A stretch of DNA of 64,000 bases from Hygrophila difformis (lineage: Eukaryota > Streptophyta > Magnoliopsida > Lamiales > Acanthaceae), in NCBI GenBank assembly GCA_030278955.1, contig JAOANR010000002.1, positions 21,872,057 to 21,936,056 of the forward strand, written 5' to 3'. The number at the start of each line of letters is the position of its first letter. Position 1 is the first letter of the stretch. The translations under genes were made by a program, and so were the position numbers. The notes beneath the pieces were generated by a model, which had not been told where the DNA came from, did not search any database, and saw only the letters and a list, made by a program, of their open reading frames with translations. Below, one piece after another: positions 1 to 11,554 of the stretch.

Positions 1-1462
1 ATCTAAGACTACTCGGCTCTGATCGCCCTCGTCTTGGTACTGTTCTTTGTCAGCATCTCGTACTTCACGCTCGGTTTCTTCATATTCCTCATCGGAATCA
101 ATCTCTTTCCATGTCTCTGGTTCAATCATAACCATTCGTCTTTCGCGCCTTGGGCAATCTCGGAGATAGTGGCCCGTCTGCCCACATTTCAAACACGTGA
201 CGTCATTGACGTTCCTCTTAGGTTTCTCCCGATCGTCCTTTCTGTACCGATAAGGATCCATAAATTCTTTACCCATCTCAAATGCTTTGGGCCTATTGGG
301 CCGGTCATCCTTAGGTGCGTTGGGTTTTGCATATTTGTCCACCGGTTTCGAAGTCTGTTCATTAGCCCTGGTTGTCCAATACTTGGTGGTATATGAGATG
401 ATTGTGGACTTAACCAGTTGATCCCTCAGTTGTTGATCAATTTCAATGGCCATTTTCACCAAATGCCCAAATCCATTGTATGTCCTTAATTTGATTTCAG
501 CCAGAAATTCCCTTTTTAAGCCTCGCGTGAACCTGGCTATCAGTAATTGTTCGTCCTCGCTCATCCGAGCTCGTAACATATGGCGTTCTAAGTCCTTGTA
601 GTATTCATCCACCGTTCGATTGCCCTGCACACAAAAATTGACTTTTAGGTACAAGTCATCGAAATAACTACTTGGAACAAACTTTGTTTCCATTGCGCGC
701 ATGAGATCTGTCCAGGTGGTAATAGGAGGGTGGTCACCTCCCTGAGCCTCTTGTAGAATCTTCTGCCATCAGGTCAGCGCATATTCCTTGAATTCACAAA
801 CGACAAGTTAAATTTTGGTGAATTCGTTGTATTGTTGGCATATTCCTTGATAGACTGCCTCCAATCAATAAATTCTTCTGGATCATTCGTGCCCTTGAAT
901 GGTGGAATGGTGAATTTGATCCTGCGAAGGTCTGCCTCTAGTCGGTTCTGCTGAACAGGTGCTTGATGTATGCCTTCTCCCTCAAAATCAAATTCGTCGT
1001 CAGGAAGGTCCATTGGAGGTGGATTCATGTTTAGCCTCTGCCGGGCATGTTGATGTAACTGTGGTCTCGGAACTGCTGTTGAGGGTGCTGGTCCGGTGGT
1101 AGTGGTGGGTTCTAGAACTGAGCATTCGTTGGGGCGCGTGGTCGAGCCGGTTGCGGAGGCGGTGCTCGCGGGCCTCGTGGACCTTTCCATCTATCATAGG
1201 CCCCAAATTGCAACTCTTGCTCCTCTATAGTTGTTTCTGCCTCGTCCATCACAGATTGATGAACTCCACTCGTGCTTCCGGGAGTTAAATTCAGAGCTTG
1301 CCCTTGTAGGGAGATTCGACTAGAAACATCATTCATATTATTTACAAGAGTGTTCACTTGTGCATTTACAGCAGCTATACTAGTTACATTAGCATCTACT
1401 GTCTGACGAAGGGACTCAAAATCAACCTGCTTCATAGTGGTCTCGATTAGATGCCTGAGCAT
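1..1462 (-). pseudogene. Ty3/gypsy gag, broken, runs off left edge
   Basis: Capsid/nucleocapsid polyprotein of an LTR retrotransposon, read on the minus strand in at least three frame segments (about 1462-1112, 1190-774, then below 770). The middle segment carries the gag signature FTIPPFKGTNDPEEFIDW. The lower segment continues with motifs such as YLKVNFCVQGNRTVDEY and ends in a canonical CCHC zinc knuckle, CLKCGQTGHYLRDC (plus 153-195), which binds the genomic RNA in this family. An acidic stretch follows toward the edge, where protease would be expected. The frame changes near 1150 and 775 show it is no longer translatable. The clade is uncertain: chromovirus-like by gag motifs, but no pol of this copy is visible. 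Confidence 0.85.
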
Positions 1463-1922
1463 TTCTATGACGTCTCACAATGTAGGCTCGGTGTTCCCTG
1501 CCATTACAGATCAAGAAAAGAAAACTAGGAATATATACATACATAGGATGTTAGAAGAGTTTCCAGAAATATGTAGAGTGATCTCACAAGTGTATCTCTT
1601 ACTGAAGGTCCTCACCAGATGGTCCCAATCAGACAGAAAGTGCTCAATCGTACATACCCACTATCAGATGGTGAGAAATTGTAGAAAATGGACGCACAAT
1701 ACAAGAAACAGTTTGCAGTGTTCGACTCTATCAAAGAAATGACTCAGAGTTGTGTGTGAAATGATTAATCTGAATTAATTATCAGACTCCATGCAATTTA
1801 AAAGTGCAAAGTGGAAACCTCACAAAAATAAAAAGCTCGGAATGAAAATATCTGTGTTACTCACACAACCCCAAAATAAATATCACCAAGCTGTTGGAAG
1901 CAACCCGATAATACTTACTATT

Positions 1923-2061
1923 GAGGAACTCCACTATCTGCAATTGCAGATGGAGCTTCAACCCTGTGATTTGTGAAATAAATCAAAGGAACATTGACAA
2001 GCACTTATATCTCGAGGAATTCCACTGTCAGTTATAAATCCTGACGGGACTTCAACCCGAA
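1923..2061. repeat. Two diverged hairpin units with shared flanks
   Basis: Two units share the flanks GAGGAAYTCCACT and GGRRCTTCAACCC but have different paired centres. The first is a perfect 16-bp palindrome, ATCTGCAATTGCAGAT (1936-1951). The second is CTGTCAG, a short loop, then CTGACGG. Flanks are conserved while both arms of the stem changed together. Confidence 0.55.
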
Positions 2062-2396
2062 TAAATTGTTCGTGATTTATATCAGTGAAATCGTACAGTG
2101 AAAATAACGTTCCAATTGGCCAATATTTGAATTTTTTAAAATTTGAGTTCTGTTTTGACCGTTGGCCTCGGAAGTGGAGACGTCACACATGTTGCGTGCG
2201 GATTGGGCCTGATTTTTGGCTGGTATGTCGCAAGACTGAGAACGCATCGCGAGACTCGGAGCCGTCGTGAGACTAAGCTTCGCGACGGGTGATTTGGCTA
2301 GCGACGGGCGTGGAACAGCCTTTATGTCGTGAGACTGAATTGCGTCGTAAGACGTGGTCTTGCAACGTGAGTGTTGGATTGCGACCGGGGGGGAGG

Positions 2397-2606
2397 CTTG
2401 CTGCATTTTTCTTTTTGCACGTCGTGAAGGGGCCTTTTGCGACGTGGTAATGCTTTGCGACGTGGGGAGTCTCTTACGACGGGCTGCTTATCTTTTTGGA
2501 CTTTACACTTGTTGCATTTTTCTTTTTGCACGTCGTGAAGGGGCCTTTTGCGACGTGGTAATGCTTTGCGACATGGGGAGTCTCTTGCGACGGGCTGCTT
2601 ATCTTA
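2397..2606. repeat. Tandem duplication, unit about 98 bp, offset 111 bp
   Basis: The block 2397-2494 recurs almost unchanged at 2508-2606. Both contain TTTTTCTTTTTGCACGTCG and TTTTGCGACGTGGTAATGC. It lies in a wider field of GCGACG/CGTCGC motifs (2270-2690). Confidence 0.85.
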
Positions 2607-3159
2607 AGCTAGTATTACGTCGCAAGACGTGGTCTTGCGACATGAGTGGAGTTTAGCGACGGGCTTCAGTCTCGCGACGTGGGTGTTGGAACTTCCCTTG
2701 TTTTTTTTTTTTTTTTGCTGTGATAGTGACCCACTGCTAGTCCTCCAACAAACTTGACAGTAAGTTAAACACTAACTAAAATCCCAAAAACCTCAAAAAG
2801 CAAACTGTACTACCCAGTGACACTTGTCTCCCACGAAAGAAAATCAACATTCCCCAACTAGACCCTAATCGGATCAAAACCCCAAACTCTCAAGAAATAT
2901 TTGAATATTCAAACCAAAATTTCAAAACCCACACTCTCGGACATCACTCATATCATGGATATTGCAACATATTAATATTGTTTAACACATAAAACATGCA
3001 ATTAATCCAAAATAAACCACAACCACTAACAAGATTCAACAAAATCAAACCCTAACCTAAAGCTTGAATCTCTCAGCTAAACAAGAAAATGAAGAACAAG
3101 ATATTTTGAGATTTTTTATTTTTAAATGGTGGAGAGGAATGATAAACCGATCCAATCTA

Positions 3160-3172
3160 GGCTCTGATACCG
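3160..3172 (-). other. PBS-like site for initiator tRNA-Met (minus strand)
   Basis: The minus strand reads GGTATCAGAGCC. It matches the plant tRNA-iMet primer-binding motif except that the first base T is C. It lies 6 nt from a CA that could end an LTR (plus TG at 3178). It would prime the left-edge gag element. Confidence 0.5.
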
Positions 3173-3177
3173 AAATA

Positions 3178-4080
3178 TGCCATGAATCGGATTGGATACG
3201 AAATATCAAGGAAGGCCGAATGGATGAAAAACAAGAACACAAACGCAAAATGAAAATGGATAGGTGAGATCCCACTTCGGAAGACCCAATCTCGGATTGG
3301 ATTGCACCGGTGTGCCGCCTAATCCCTCAATCGTTGATCCTAATGGTGTCGATACGATCAAACACTCTCAATGCTTGAAAGAAAACAAAACCGTGTGGTT
3401 GGAATCTTGGGGTGACCTTCAAATGCTCTTGGATATGTTCCAAAGAGAAAACACTCTCAATATGTTTAATTTCATTCAAAAGGTGAATGTCAAAGTGTTA
3501 GGGAGGCCATATATATAGGCAACCCAACATACAAGGTTCAAACAACCCTACACTGGAATCCAACAAACAAGGAAAAATTAAGCTCGCCGTCACTAGGCAA
3601 GCCCATCGTGAGACTGGGTCTTGCGACGGGGCCAGAAGGTTGGCGACGGGAGTTGAACCCTCTTTTTGGAGACCACGTTGGGAGGCTCACGTCGCGAAGG
3701 ATGGTCTTGCGATGGGGAAATGGCTCTTGCGACACGGAGGCTTACGACGGGGGTGAGTCACATCCCGAGAGAGGGGTCACATCGCTAAAGGAGGTCTTGC
3801 AACGGGGGGTCCGGCCTTGCAACTGGGAAAGGTTTCTGACGGGATTGGATCACATCATGCAGGGTGGTCTTGCGACGTGGTACCAGCCTTGCGACGGGTG
3901 TCACGTCATTAGGGGGGGGGGGGGTCTTGCAACATGGACCGAGGCATGCGACGGAAGGAGGGTCTTGCGACGTGCTCTTTTCTTCTCCAATTTTGTGGGG
4001 CCCGCTTGGTGTCTTCTCTCTCCTGTTTGTTTAACTGTTCATGTGCATGCATGCTTGTTTAAATTACAAAACATAAAACT
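3178..4080 (-). repeat. Probable 5' LTR of the left-edge gag element; outer end undefined
   Basis: On the minus strand this precedes the PBS-like site and ends in CA at 3178. It holds no credible gene. An open frame at 3608-4087 on the plus strand is a by-product of the GCGACG/CTTGCGACGG motif field at 3590-3975, which also includes a poly-G run near 3911-3923. I could not identify the outer terminus, so the upper boundary is approximate. Confidence 0.35.
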
Positions 4081-4382
4081 TAAATAAATGTTCAGTTTCC
4101 GATTACTGTTCCGGTGGGGGATTCGGCCAATTTCCGGCGACCAACATCCGGCAGCTTCCGATCAATTGTGGGCTTCCGGATCCATAGGAGTGGGTCCGGG
4201 GTCTTCAATTTGGATCAGCAGCTTCAGTCCCTTTTCCCGGCATTGGGTTTCAGCATCTCTTCTTCGAAATTCTGGTTCAGCAGCTCAGCAATTCTGGTTA
4301 CGAACGTCTTCGTACGTTGCTGTGATACCGGTCCCTCGGGAAATGTGGGAATCATTAGTGTCCTCATTCTGGCTCCCATGCC
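4081..4382. other. Unassigned 300 bp between LTR-like sequence and pol fragment
   Basis: CCGG-containing sequence with no matching family in the window and no supportable reading frame. The junction near 4383 is where recognisable integrase homology stops on the minus strand. Confidence 0.3.
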
Positions 4383-5607
4383 ATTTGTTGGGCCATATCC
4401 TCAATGAGTTGTGGTCCCACTACTACAGCCTTATCACTCTCTTCCCAACTCAACGGACTTCGGCACTTGCGTCCATATAGTGCTTCGAGTGGTGCCATGC
4501 CGATGCTAGCAAGGTAGCTATTTTTTTTAGGAAAATTCAATCAAGGGTAGATGATTTTCCCAACTTCCTTTAAATTCCAGGACACAGGCTCTTAACATGT
4601 CCTCCAACGTCTGGATCGTCCTCTCTGTCTGTCCATCCGTCATCGGGTGGAATGCGGTACTCATCTTAATCTGTGTACCGAGGGCTTCTTGCAGCTCAGT
4701 CCAAAAGTGAGAGACAAATCTACTATCTCTATTGGAGATAATGTCATGTGGTACTCCATGACGTCGAACCACATTGTCGATATAAGCTCTCGCCAATTGA
4801 TCCATAGATCAAGTATCCTTCATCTAAATAAATATAGCAGTCTTCGACAACCTATCAATGATCACCCAGATCTTATTCATCCCTCTAGGTGATCGTGGTA
4901 ACCCTGAAACAAATCCATTGATATAGGGCTCACTATTGAATTTGCCACGTGTTGGGTCTTCCGGCTTAAGGCATCAGCTACCACATTGGCTCTCCCTTCG
5001 TGGTAAAAGATCTCTAGATCATACTCCTTGATCAGTTCCAACCACCTCCGATGTCTCAAATTCAACTCCCTCTGAGTGAATATGTATTTGAGGCTCTTGT
5101 GATCAGTAAACATTCGACACTTTCGCCCATAGAGATAATGTCTCCATATCTTCAGAGCGAATACTACTGCTGCCAGCTCCAAGTCGTGTGTCGGGTAGTT
5201 CTCCTCGTGAGGTTTTAATTGGTGTGATGCATATGCAATGACTCTGATCTTGCATCAGAACACATTCCAAACCTTCCTTTGAAGAATCACTGTATACCTC
5301 GAAATGACAATTCTCTGACGGTAGAGATAATACTGGTGTAGTTGTGAGTCGTTTCTTAAGTTCTTGAAACACAGTCTCACACTCACTAGTCTACTTGTAC
5401 TTCACTCCTTTCTTCAACAGCTGGGTTAGAGGGCGTGCGATTTTTCAAAAATCCTTCACAAATCTCCTATAGTATCCAGCCAGTCCAAGAAAACTCCTTA
5501 CTTCCGTTGGACTTGTCGGCAGTACCCACTCTGTTACCGCCGAAACTTTTGCCGGGTCTACTGAAACTCCGTCGGCGGATACAATGTGCCCTAGGAATGC
5601 TACTTAC
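4383..5607 (-). pseudogene. Chromovirus-type pol fragment: RT end, RNase H, integrase
   Basis: Minus-strand remnant of a Ty3/gypsy pol close in sequence to that of Chr-1. In coding order it has the end of RT ([15 protein letters not shown] followed by a stop, 5607-5440), a frame-shifted RNase H (YSDSSKEGL, then [19 protein letters not shown] and the [10 protein letters not shown] motif, 5372-4960), and integrase (IISNRDSRF with a catalytic Asp, [12 protein letters not shown] with the catalytic Glu, 4805-4560, then LYGRKCRSPLSWEE). RNase H joins directly to the integrase core near 4950, so the zinc-binding integrase N-terminus is deleted. The fragment is cut at 5607 by the Athila-A LTR. Confidence 0.85.
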
Positions 5608-5814
5608 TGATGACAATCATTCTCGACTGTCATTTTCGTCTAAAATTGTGTTCTGAACATGCTCTTTGATCTTATTTTCCTTGATATTATATGAAGAACT
5701 GAGAAAAGAATGCCAAAAATCTTGGAAGATTAGAATCAAGATAAGAATGTGAAAATTCATGAGAATAGCTTAGAACTGTTGGAATGAATTTAGAATTTTT
5801 ATCTCGCATTGTTC

Positions 5815-6135
5815 TTGTTGAGAGCTGAGTCTCGCTTTGTCAGCAGGAAGGAAACTGATGCTGCGAGGGAGAAGCTTTGCTCATGTCGCGAAGCAGAGGA
5901 AGGATTAACGCGAGAAGCAGTGAAGCAGATTTGGACAAGTCTGGAAGTTCACGCGACATTCAAAGTCACAATGCGAGACTAGTCAAGTTTGCACAAGACA
6001 GAAGACATAGCGAGAAGAAATTTGTTTGAAGAAGATTGTGAAGATCTCGCTTTGACAGAAAAAGCGACTTCACAAAGTCCTCGCTTTGAAGAAACGGGAC
6101 AAAGCGTGGGACGAGAAGTGAATCTGAGGTTGAGC
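5815..6135 (+). promoter_or_regulatory. U3 field of GCGA/TCGC motifs upstream of the LTR TATA box
   Basis: About a dozen copies of TCGCTTT, GCGAG or GCGAC occur in 320 bp ending 40 bp before the TATA box. Copies include CTCGCTTTGTCAG (5831 area) and CCTCGCTTTGAAG (6080 area). The same motif fills the corresponding place in Athila-B (52330-52720) and the region upstream of the F-box cassette. A role as transcription-factor sites is inferred. Confidence 0.5.
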
Positions 6136-6174
6136 AGTTATCACTCAGGCGGGAGAAAGTTATTTTCGCACGCC

Positions 6175-6183
6175 TATAAATAG
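6175..6183 (+). promoter_or_regulatory. LTR TATA box, Athila-A
   Basis: TATAAATAG at 6175 is followed after about 15 nt by GGATCAGCTCAAG, which is shared with Athila-B just downstream of its own TATA (52307-52314). Conservation in both LTRs marks it as the Pol II start region, with transcription expected near 6205. Confidence 0.75.
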
Positions 6184-7104
6184 ATCCACTAGGGATCAGC
6201 TCAAGCTAAGCTGGAGAACACAGAAACACTTCACAACTTCTCCTGTTTCATTTTAGAGCGTATTAGGTAGGTAGCTAGGGTTTTTCTTTTCTGCAATTTA
6301 TGATTTTTTTTCTTCAGATTCGAATTTTAGATTTTAGTAGTTTAGTTTAATTTTTGTTTGATAGATTAGTTTAAGTTTGGTAATTTCTTGGAGAGAGGAA
6401 TGGCAATCAGGATGTATCTTTTCCATCCCATCAACGGTCGTTCATCTTGTTTTCTCGACTTCATCGAATCGAATTCCCAATTTTCCGATGAAATTCAGAT
6501 CTCCAGGTGTTTTCGTTTACATTTCTTGTTACGATTTATGATTTGTGGAGGAAAATCATATGTTATATTGAATAATTTCTCTTTTGGATTGCAATTATTG
6601 AATTTAATGACTGAATCAGTAAGAACGATGGTCAGAATCAGGGGAATTGTATGTTGAATTGAGAATTTCAGTTGTGTTTTCTAAATAGCTCGAAATTTTG
6701 ACCTCCTGATTTGAATTCATTGTTCAATTTCTGTTATTCTGCAAAGAGATGTTCCAATTCTCGATAATTTGCTAGATTCAGAATTTCTTGGTAACATTAC
6801 CATTATATTTCTATAATTTCGTTCATTTCGTAAACCATCGAATTAAAGATGTTCACAAATATATATAACTTAGAAATTCCGGAGTTGCAGTATTCGAGTT
6901 TGTGAATATATTTAGCAGAATAATTGAATGAATAATTTCTAGTTAAATTCTTAATCAGATTGTGGTTCTTGTTGATAATATTAAAGGTTATTGAATTAAT
7001 CTTCAGGAAGTTCCTAAGACCTACGCAGTGTCTAACATAGCGTGATAATCTTTGAGAACTGAAAATACTGGAATTCATTTTCCTAATCAAAGTTGAGAAA
7101 TCTT

Positions 7105-7440
7105 CCTCGCGATATCTCTAGATATGGAATATAGCGAGGAAGATCTTCAATATATCTTAAACTTACCCTTTTCCTCTACAAGAATTTAAGTCCTCGCTTT
7201 ATCTCATTACTGAGACAATGCGAGGAACAACTTATCATCTTAAATTCTCAAACATGTTAAATCAGAGCTCTCACTTTATTCACTAGAACAAAGCGAAGGA
7301 ATAATCTGAGGTGACATCTTAGATTGGTTCCTCTCTAAGGAAACCAAACATATCCTCGCTATATGCATAAATATATCGCCTATCATATAAAAGGAAATTA
7401 AACGACCTCGCCGCATTATTTGAGATCTTATTGCGGAAAG
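7105..7440 (+). repeat. Array of CCTCGC...GCGAGG inverted repeats in LTR
   Basis: About five units spaced roughly 70 bp. Each has a CCTCGC- or CTCGCTTT-like left arm and a GCGAGG-like right arm about 15-20 nt apart, for example CCTCGCTTTATCTC with GACAATGCGAGG (7192-7225). They lie downstream of the TATA box, so they would be in the RNA leader. A counterpart is at 51190-51480. Confidence 0.55.
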
Positions 7441-8691
7441 CTTAATTTCCTGTATTAATCCAATCTGGGGAACATTCTTTGAACAATAACTCCCTCCACG
7501 CTGTTCAGATATAGTGTGCGGAAAATTAGGATGTTCATAGTTTTAAACCCCAAGATAATTACTGCGAGCTATCTTGGTCACATATTTTGCAAAATTGATT
7601 CGTAAATTCTTTTTCATTAAGGGAAGAAATTCCCCACGTTCTGTCTAGCTTCTAGCTTATATTTTGGGAGCACCTTGGCATTTTACTTAGAGGATTCAGA
7701 GCCCTCACCATTTCTTTATACATATATTACTACTTATACTCATAATATTTTGGGATACTTCCCAGATTTACTGCTGAGAATTATGCTTTCTTCAGAAAAC
7801 AATTACACTCCGTTATTATTCTCACAACGTTACTTTCATCAGCTTTATGAGTAGAAACAATGGTACAAATTTGTTTGATCATTATTTACTCAGATTAATG
7901 AAGAACAAACTTGTTCTGAAGTTGGACATTTAGTACCTGTCGTTTAAACGGGAAAGATGTTTCAAAAACCATCTTTTGTCTTAAGAATTAATGTGAATCT
8001 AAAAGAGTTAATTTCCAGGGGTCATAGATCTATGATTTATCAATCATACACTATGGGTAGGAGATTAATTGACTTGCATAATTTCATTAATCCCGAGTCA
8101 ATTTATGAGTATTCAGATCTGTTTATAGAGAATTCTCAAGCTAATACATCAGTATGAATCTGAGTAATCCAGATAAGTCAAGGACTTTGATTAACAATTT
8201 CATCTTGATATACTTACAGGATTATTATTTCTTTTAAATACTTGTTGGAATTATTTGGAGGAAGAATTGAGTTTTATACTACTCTTGGATGATAGATTTA
8301 AATTCATGCTTTTTAGTTTCTTGTAGAGGACATCCAAATAAGTAGTATAGGATGATCTTCTTGCAAAGATAATAAGAGAACAACAACAAGTTCAGACTAA
8401 TATAGGATGGATTAGAAGTGACCTTGAGTATTCAATGGCTTAATCTGAATCCGGAAGAAACAGATTAAGTGATATTTCTGAAAGCTTATGCCAAGAGATA
8501 AGTCTGACTGATTATCTCTTAGCATAGGTATCTCATGATTTCAGTGCTTAAAATTTCATGACACTAGATCACAAGTACTCGTCTTGGAAAAATGATCGAA
8601 GACATGAAGAATGAACAGACTTAGATAAAGGATTTATTTCGTCTCTTTAAGCTACTCATTTTCTTTAATCAGTAAAGCACGATCATTTAGG

Positions 8692-8696
8692 TAGGG
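8692..8696. repeat. TSD (TAGGG), left copy, of TRG-1
   Basis: TAGGG at 8692-8696 is repeated at 15538-15542, exactly flanking the TG...CA termini of TRG-1. Confidence 0.92.
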
Positions 8697-11554
8697 TGTA
8701 ACACCCCGGATTTGATAACCCGGCCGGGATGTCACCGCCACACCTTCCTAGCAAGACACGGTTTCTCCGACCTTGCTAAAGAGATACAAGGCTATGGTTT
8801 TTCAGAATTTAAAACATTCAAACAGCCCATTGAAATATAACATGAAAATAGTATCATTAAAGTTGCAGCGGAAATTAATATTTAGATATAAGTAATGCAG
8901 CGGAATTTAAATTGGGCCAACATGGCCAAAACACGGGTTAAACAGCCCGTTCATGCAAGTTCTAGTCTAGTGCCAAAAATTCTAAAATGATGTATCTTCC
9001 CAAAATTCTCATGTATGCATATGATGATGCATAATCCTCAACTCTGAAAGAAAAGGAAAAAATGGGGTTTGGTCAGCAAAACATGCTGAGTAAGTTAACA
9101 CCTAATATGATCAAGGGGTTTCAAAGCCTTTAAATAAATTTAATAAAAACATGCTTGTGGGTAATACACAATTTAAGTTAATCATCCACAAATAAATAAA
9201 TGGCCTAATTTAAAACAAGGAATTTCACGTGATCATAATTCAACTTACATGGTAAAATAATTGCAAGGCATAATTTAAAGGCATAATTCAAACAAAGAAA
9301 ATATTCAAGTCTTTTAATTTTCTCGTGACTTCAGAATTTGGTATTTTCAGGATTTCACTCTTTCACTTTCGTTCGATATGATCTAGTATAATTTGTTCTT
9401 GGGGAATCAAACCCACAAGAATTTAAACGCATCCTAGGGAATCGAACCCGTAGGAATCAACACACGTCCTGGGGAATCGAACCCGCAGGAATTGACACAC
9501 ATCCTGGGGAATTGAACCCGCAGGAAAAACATACACCCTGGGAATTGAACCCGCAAGGTAAGATAGACATCCTGGGGAGGACACATGCGCCTTGGGGAAT
9601 CGAACCCGCAAGGTAAGAACACATTTCGCAAATTTCACAAATCTCTCAAAGAACACATTTCGCAAATTTCACAAGTCTCTCAAATATAATTTTTCACTAG
9701 TCTCTGCTTTACTCCATAATTATTTAAAAAATTCATTTAAGGTCCGAAAATTCTGAAATTTCACCAGTAACTCGAAAACACAGAGACAAACAAGTTTCGT
9801 GTTTTAAATTTTTCGATCCAGGATAAGGAACAAGTCAAAAATCAAGTTTTTCACATAAGTAGTATGATGTCAGGTTTCAGATTTGACACAGTTCAAAGAT
9901 TCGACTTTTTGACAAATCAAATGGATCCAAAAATTCTGAAATTTGGTGGACGTATACTAGATATGATTATCTACAACTTTTGTTTACATTGCAAAGATTA
10001 ATTCGGACTAGAAATCATAGAAACATGCTCATCAAGTTCGTACAAGTACACTGTCAGTTTTTTTCGAAAGGAGTTTGGAAAACAGTTTATGTTGGTGCAA
10101 TTTAGGGTAGTAAAACTCAATGAAAATCTATGAAATTTTTACACAACATAGCCTAAGGTCTTAGGATAAAAATTCTAGTTCTGAGTTTTCCGGTATGAAC
10201 TCTCGAAGTAGGGGTTTTGGTCCGGTTTCAAATCTGTCACCGTTTCAAGATCAACTCTCAAGGCAGGTTCGTTAAAGACACGGTTCGGATATCAAAGCAC
10301 GATGAAAAATTATGAAAATTTTACAAGAACTAGAATAGTGTCTTAGGAACGTTTTTCATGTTTTAAGTTTTTCCGTTTGAGTAATTTTAGGGGTTCGAAA
10401 AATTCATACCAAATCACTGCGCCGTGGGTTTTTCGTGTTGACAGATTTTAGAGTTATTCAATCCCTATGTTCGGTTGCATTTTAAATCACCCAAAACCAA
10501 GTAAGCATTAACTTACCGTGGGGGATGTCTAGGACATCTCTGGATTGGTCGGGGTGTCCACGCTTGCTACGAACACGTCCCAATTACTCTGTCTCCTCTC
10601 CGTTGGCCCCGAAATGAAATCGAAAGTAAAAATCTATGGTTAGATCGGATTTTCGGGTTAAAAAACTTAAACGAAAACTTATGAACGTCTTACCACGAAT
10701 CTGAAATCCTAAAACTCTTGCTCTTCACACCTCCTTCGTCGATTTTCGTTGCCGGAAAGTGATCGGAAAGTTCGAAGTTGGTGATTTTCGGGTGTTCGAA
10801 GAACTTGGAGAGTTGGAGAGTGTTTTTGGGGCTGCTAGGGTTAGAGTCTCGAAAGTAATCAGCCATATGACCTCTAAATCCGACCATATACACCTTCCAT
10901 CAACCGGGATTGAGTTTCCAAAGTCGGGGGTCGAAAATATGGCAAGAAAATCGCATAATCGCACAAGTTGGCAGATGCTGCTGCACTGGCGAGGGGTTGG
11001 CGCGGTCCTAGGGCAAACCCCGCGCGGCGACCGTGCGGCTCCGGCCTGGGCTGCGGCCTCGGCCGGGTCGTGCGATCCGTCGGGCCTTTTCTCCTCTCTT
11101 TCGGACTTCTGTCCTTCTACGTTTTCGGGCTCGACTTTTTGGGTCGTTCTCGGGTTACGATTCCTTTCTTAAATTTATTTCGACTCAAATGAATTTCATA
11201 TTCGAAATCTTGAATCCGTCGAGTTTGAATCTGTCGGCTTGAATTCGCCGTCTTTCGATTCCCGTGTAATAATTTATCTAATTAAATTATTTCCGACTTC
11301 ACGGGTTCTTGGAATTAAAATTCTTTTCCTTCTTGAGTTTAATTTCAATTCTTTTAGAATTAATTCATGGAATATCTTCGGGCTTCCTTTCCCTTTTTAT
11401 TCCTTTTTAAATTTTTGAATCTATCGGCGTTTCATTTCCGAGCAATAATTTATGTGATAAATTATTTTCTTCTTCTCGGAGATATTTCGACCTTGATCGG
11501 ATTAAGAAACTAATTTTATTCGTTTAGACGCCGATAAAAATCTCGGGTATTACA
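8697..11554 (-). repeat. TRG-1 3' LTR
   Basis: 2,858 bp. Plus-strand ends are TGTAACACCCCGG and GGGTATTACA. It contains the T-arm-like hairpin array (9396-9614) and a GC-rich block (11000-11090). Open frames in it are by-products of repeats. Confidence 0.92.
9396..9614 (-). repeat. Array of tRNA T-arm-like hairpins (TRG-1)
   Basis: About seven units of 30-38 bp. On the coding (minus) strand a typical unit has stem TCCTG, an unpaired C, GGG, loop TTCGATT, then CCCCAGGA. Variants TCCTG/CAGGA, CCTTG/CAAGG, TCCTA/TAGGA and TTCTTG/CAAGAA keep the pairing. The core GGTTCGATTCC equals the Pol III B-box consensus. One unit near 9570 is truncated. Confidence 0.85.

Larger units (their letters stand above)
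1463..3159 (-). other. Noncoding leader of the left-edge gag element
   Basis: No coding region is supportable between the gag start and the PBS-like site at 3160. The stretch holds two related hairpin units (1923-2061), a field of GCGACG-type motifs with a tandem duplication (2270-2690), and a poly-T run near 2700. AT-rich sequence with no recognisable feature fills 2730-3159. Reading it as a 5' leader is an inference from the minus-strand order LTR-like, PBS, gag. Confidence 0.45.
5608..8696 (+). repeat. Athila-A 5' LTR, first part
   Basis: Starts TGATGACAATC at 5608 and is interrupted at 8696 by TRG-1. It continues at 15543-15894, giving about 3.4 kb. It was recognised because it aligns, reverse-complemented, with 49578-52897: the TGATGACARTC start, the TATA region, the block GACAGGTACT/GTACCTGTC and the end GCTTCA recur in the same order. 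It contains a TATA box and two fields of CTCGC/GCGAG palindromes. No coding region was found in it. Confidence 0.88.

Noticed and set aside
3608..4087. 159-codon open frame on plus strand
   Set aside because: Made of GCGACG repeats with no domain; it overlaps a likely LTR and has no relative elsewhere in the window.
1..5607. Gag at 1-1462 and pol at 4383-5607 as one element
   Set aside because: On the minus strand pol would precede gag, the wrong order, and a PBS/LTR-like region lies between them.
9396..9614. CRISPR-like direct repeat array
   Set aside because: Plant LTR context, degenerate units, no spacers of constant length, no cas genes.
9396..9665. Short open frames rich in CGFDSPG/RVQFPR repeats (also near 20100 and 25200)
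   Set aside because: They are translations of the T-arm-like array in several frames, not proteins.
10759..11172. 137-codon and overlapping Arg/Pro-rich frames in the LTR
   Set aside because: They lie in GC-rich LTR sequence; equivalents in other LTRs start and stop differently and show no conserved protein.
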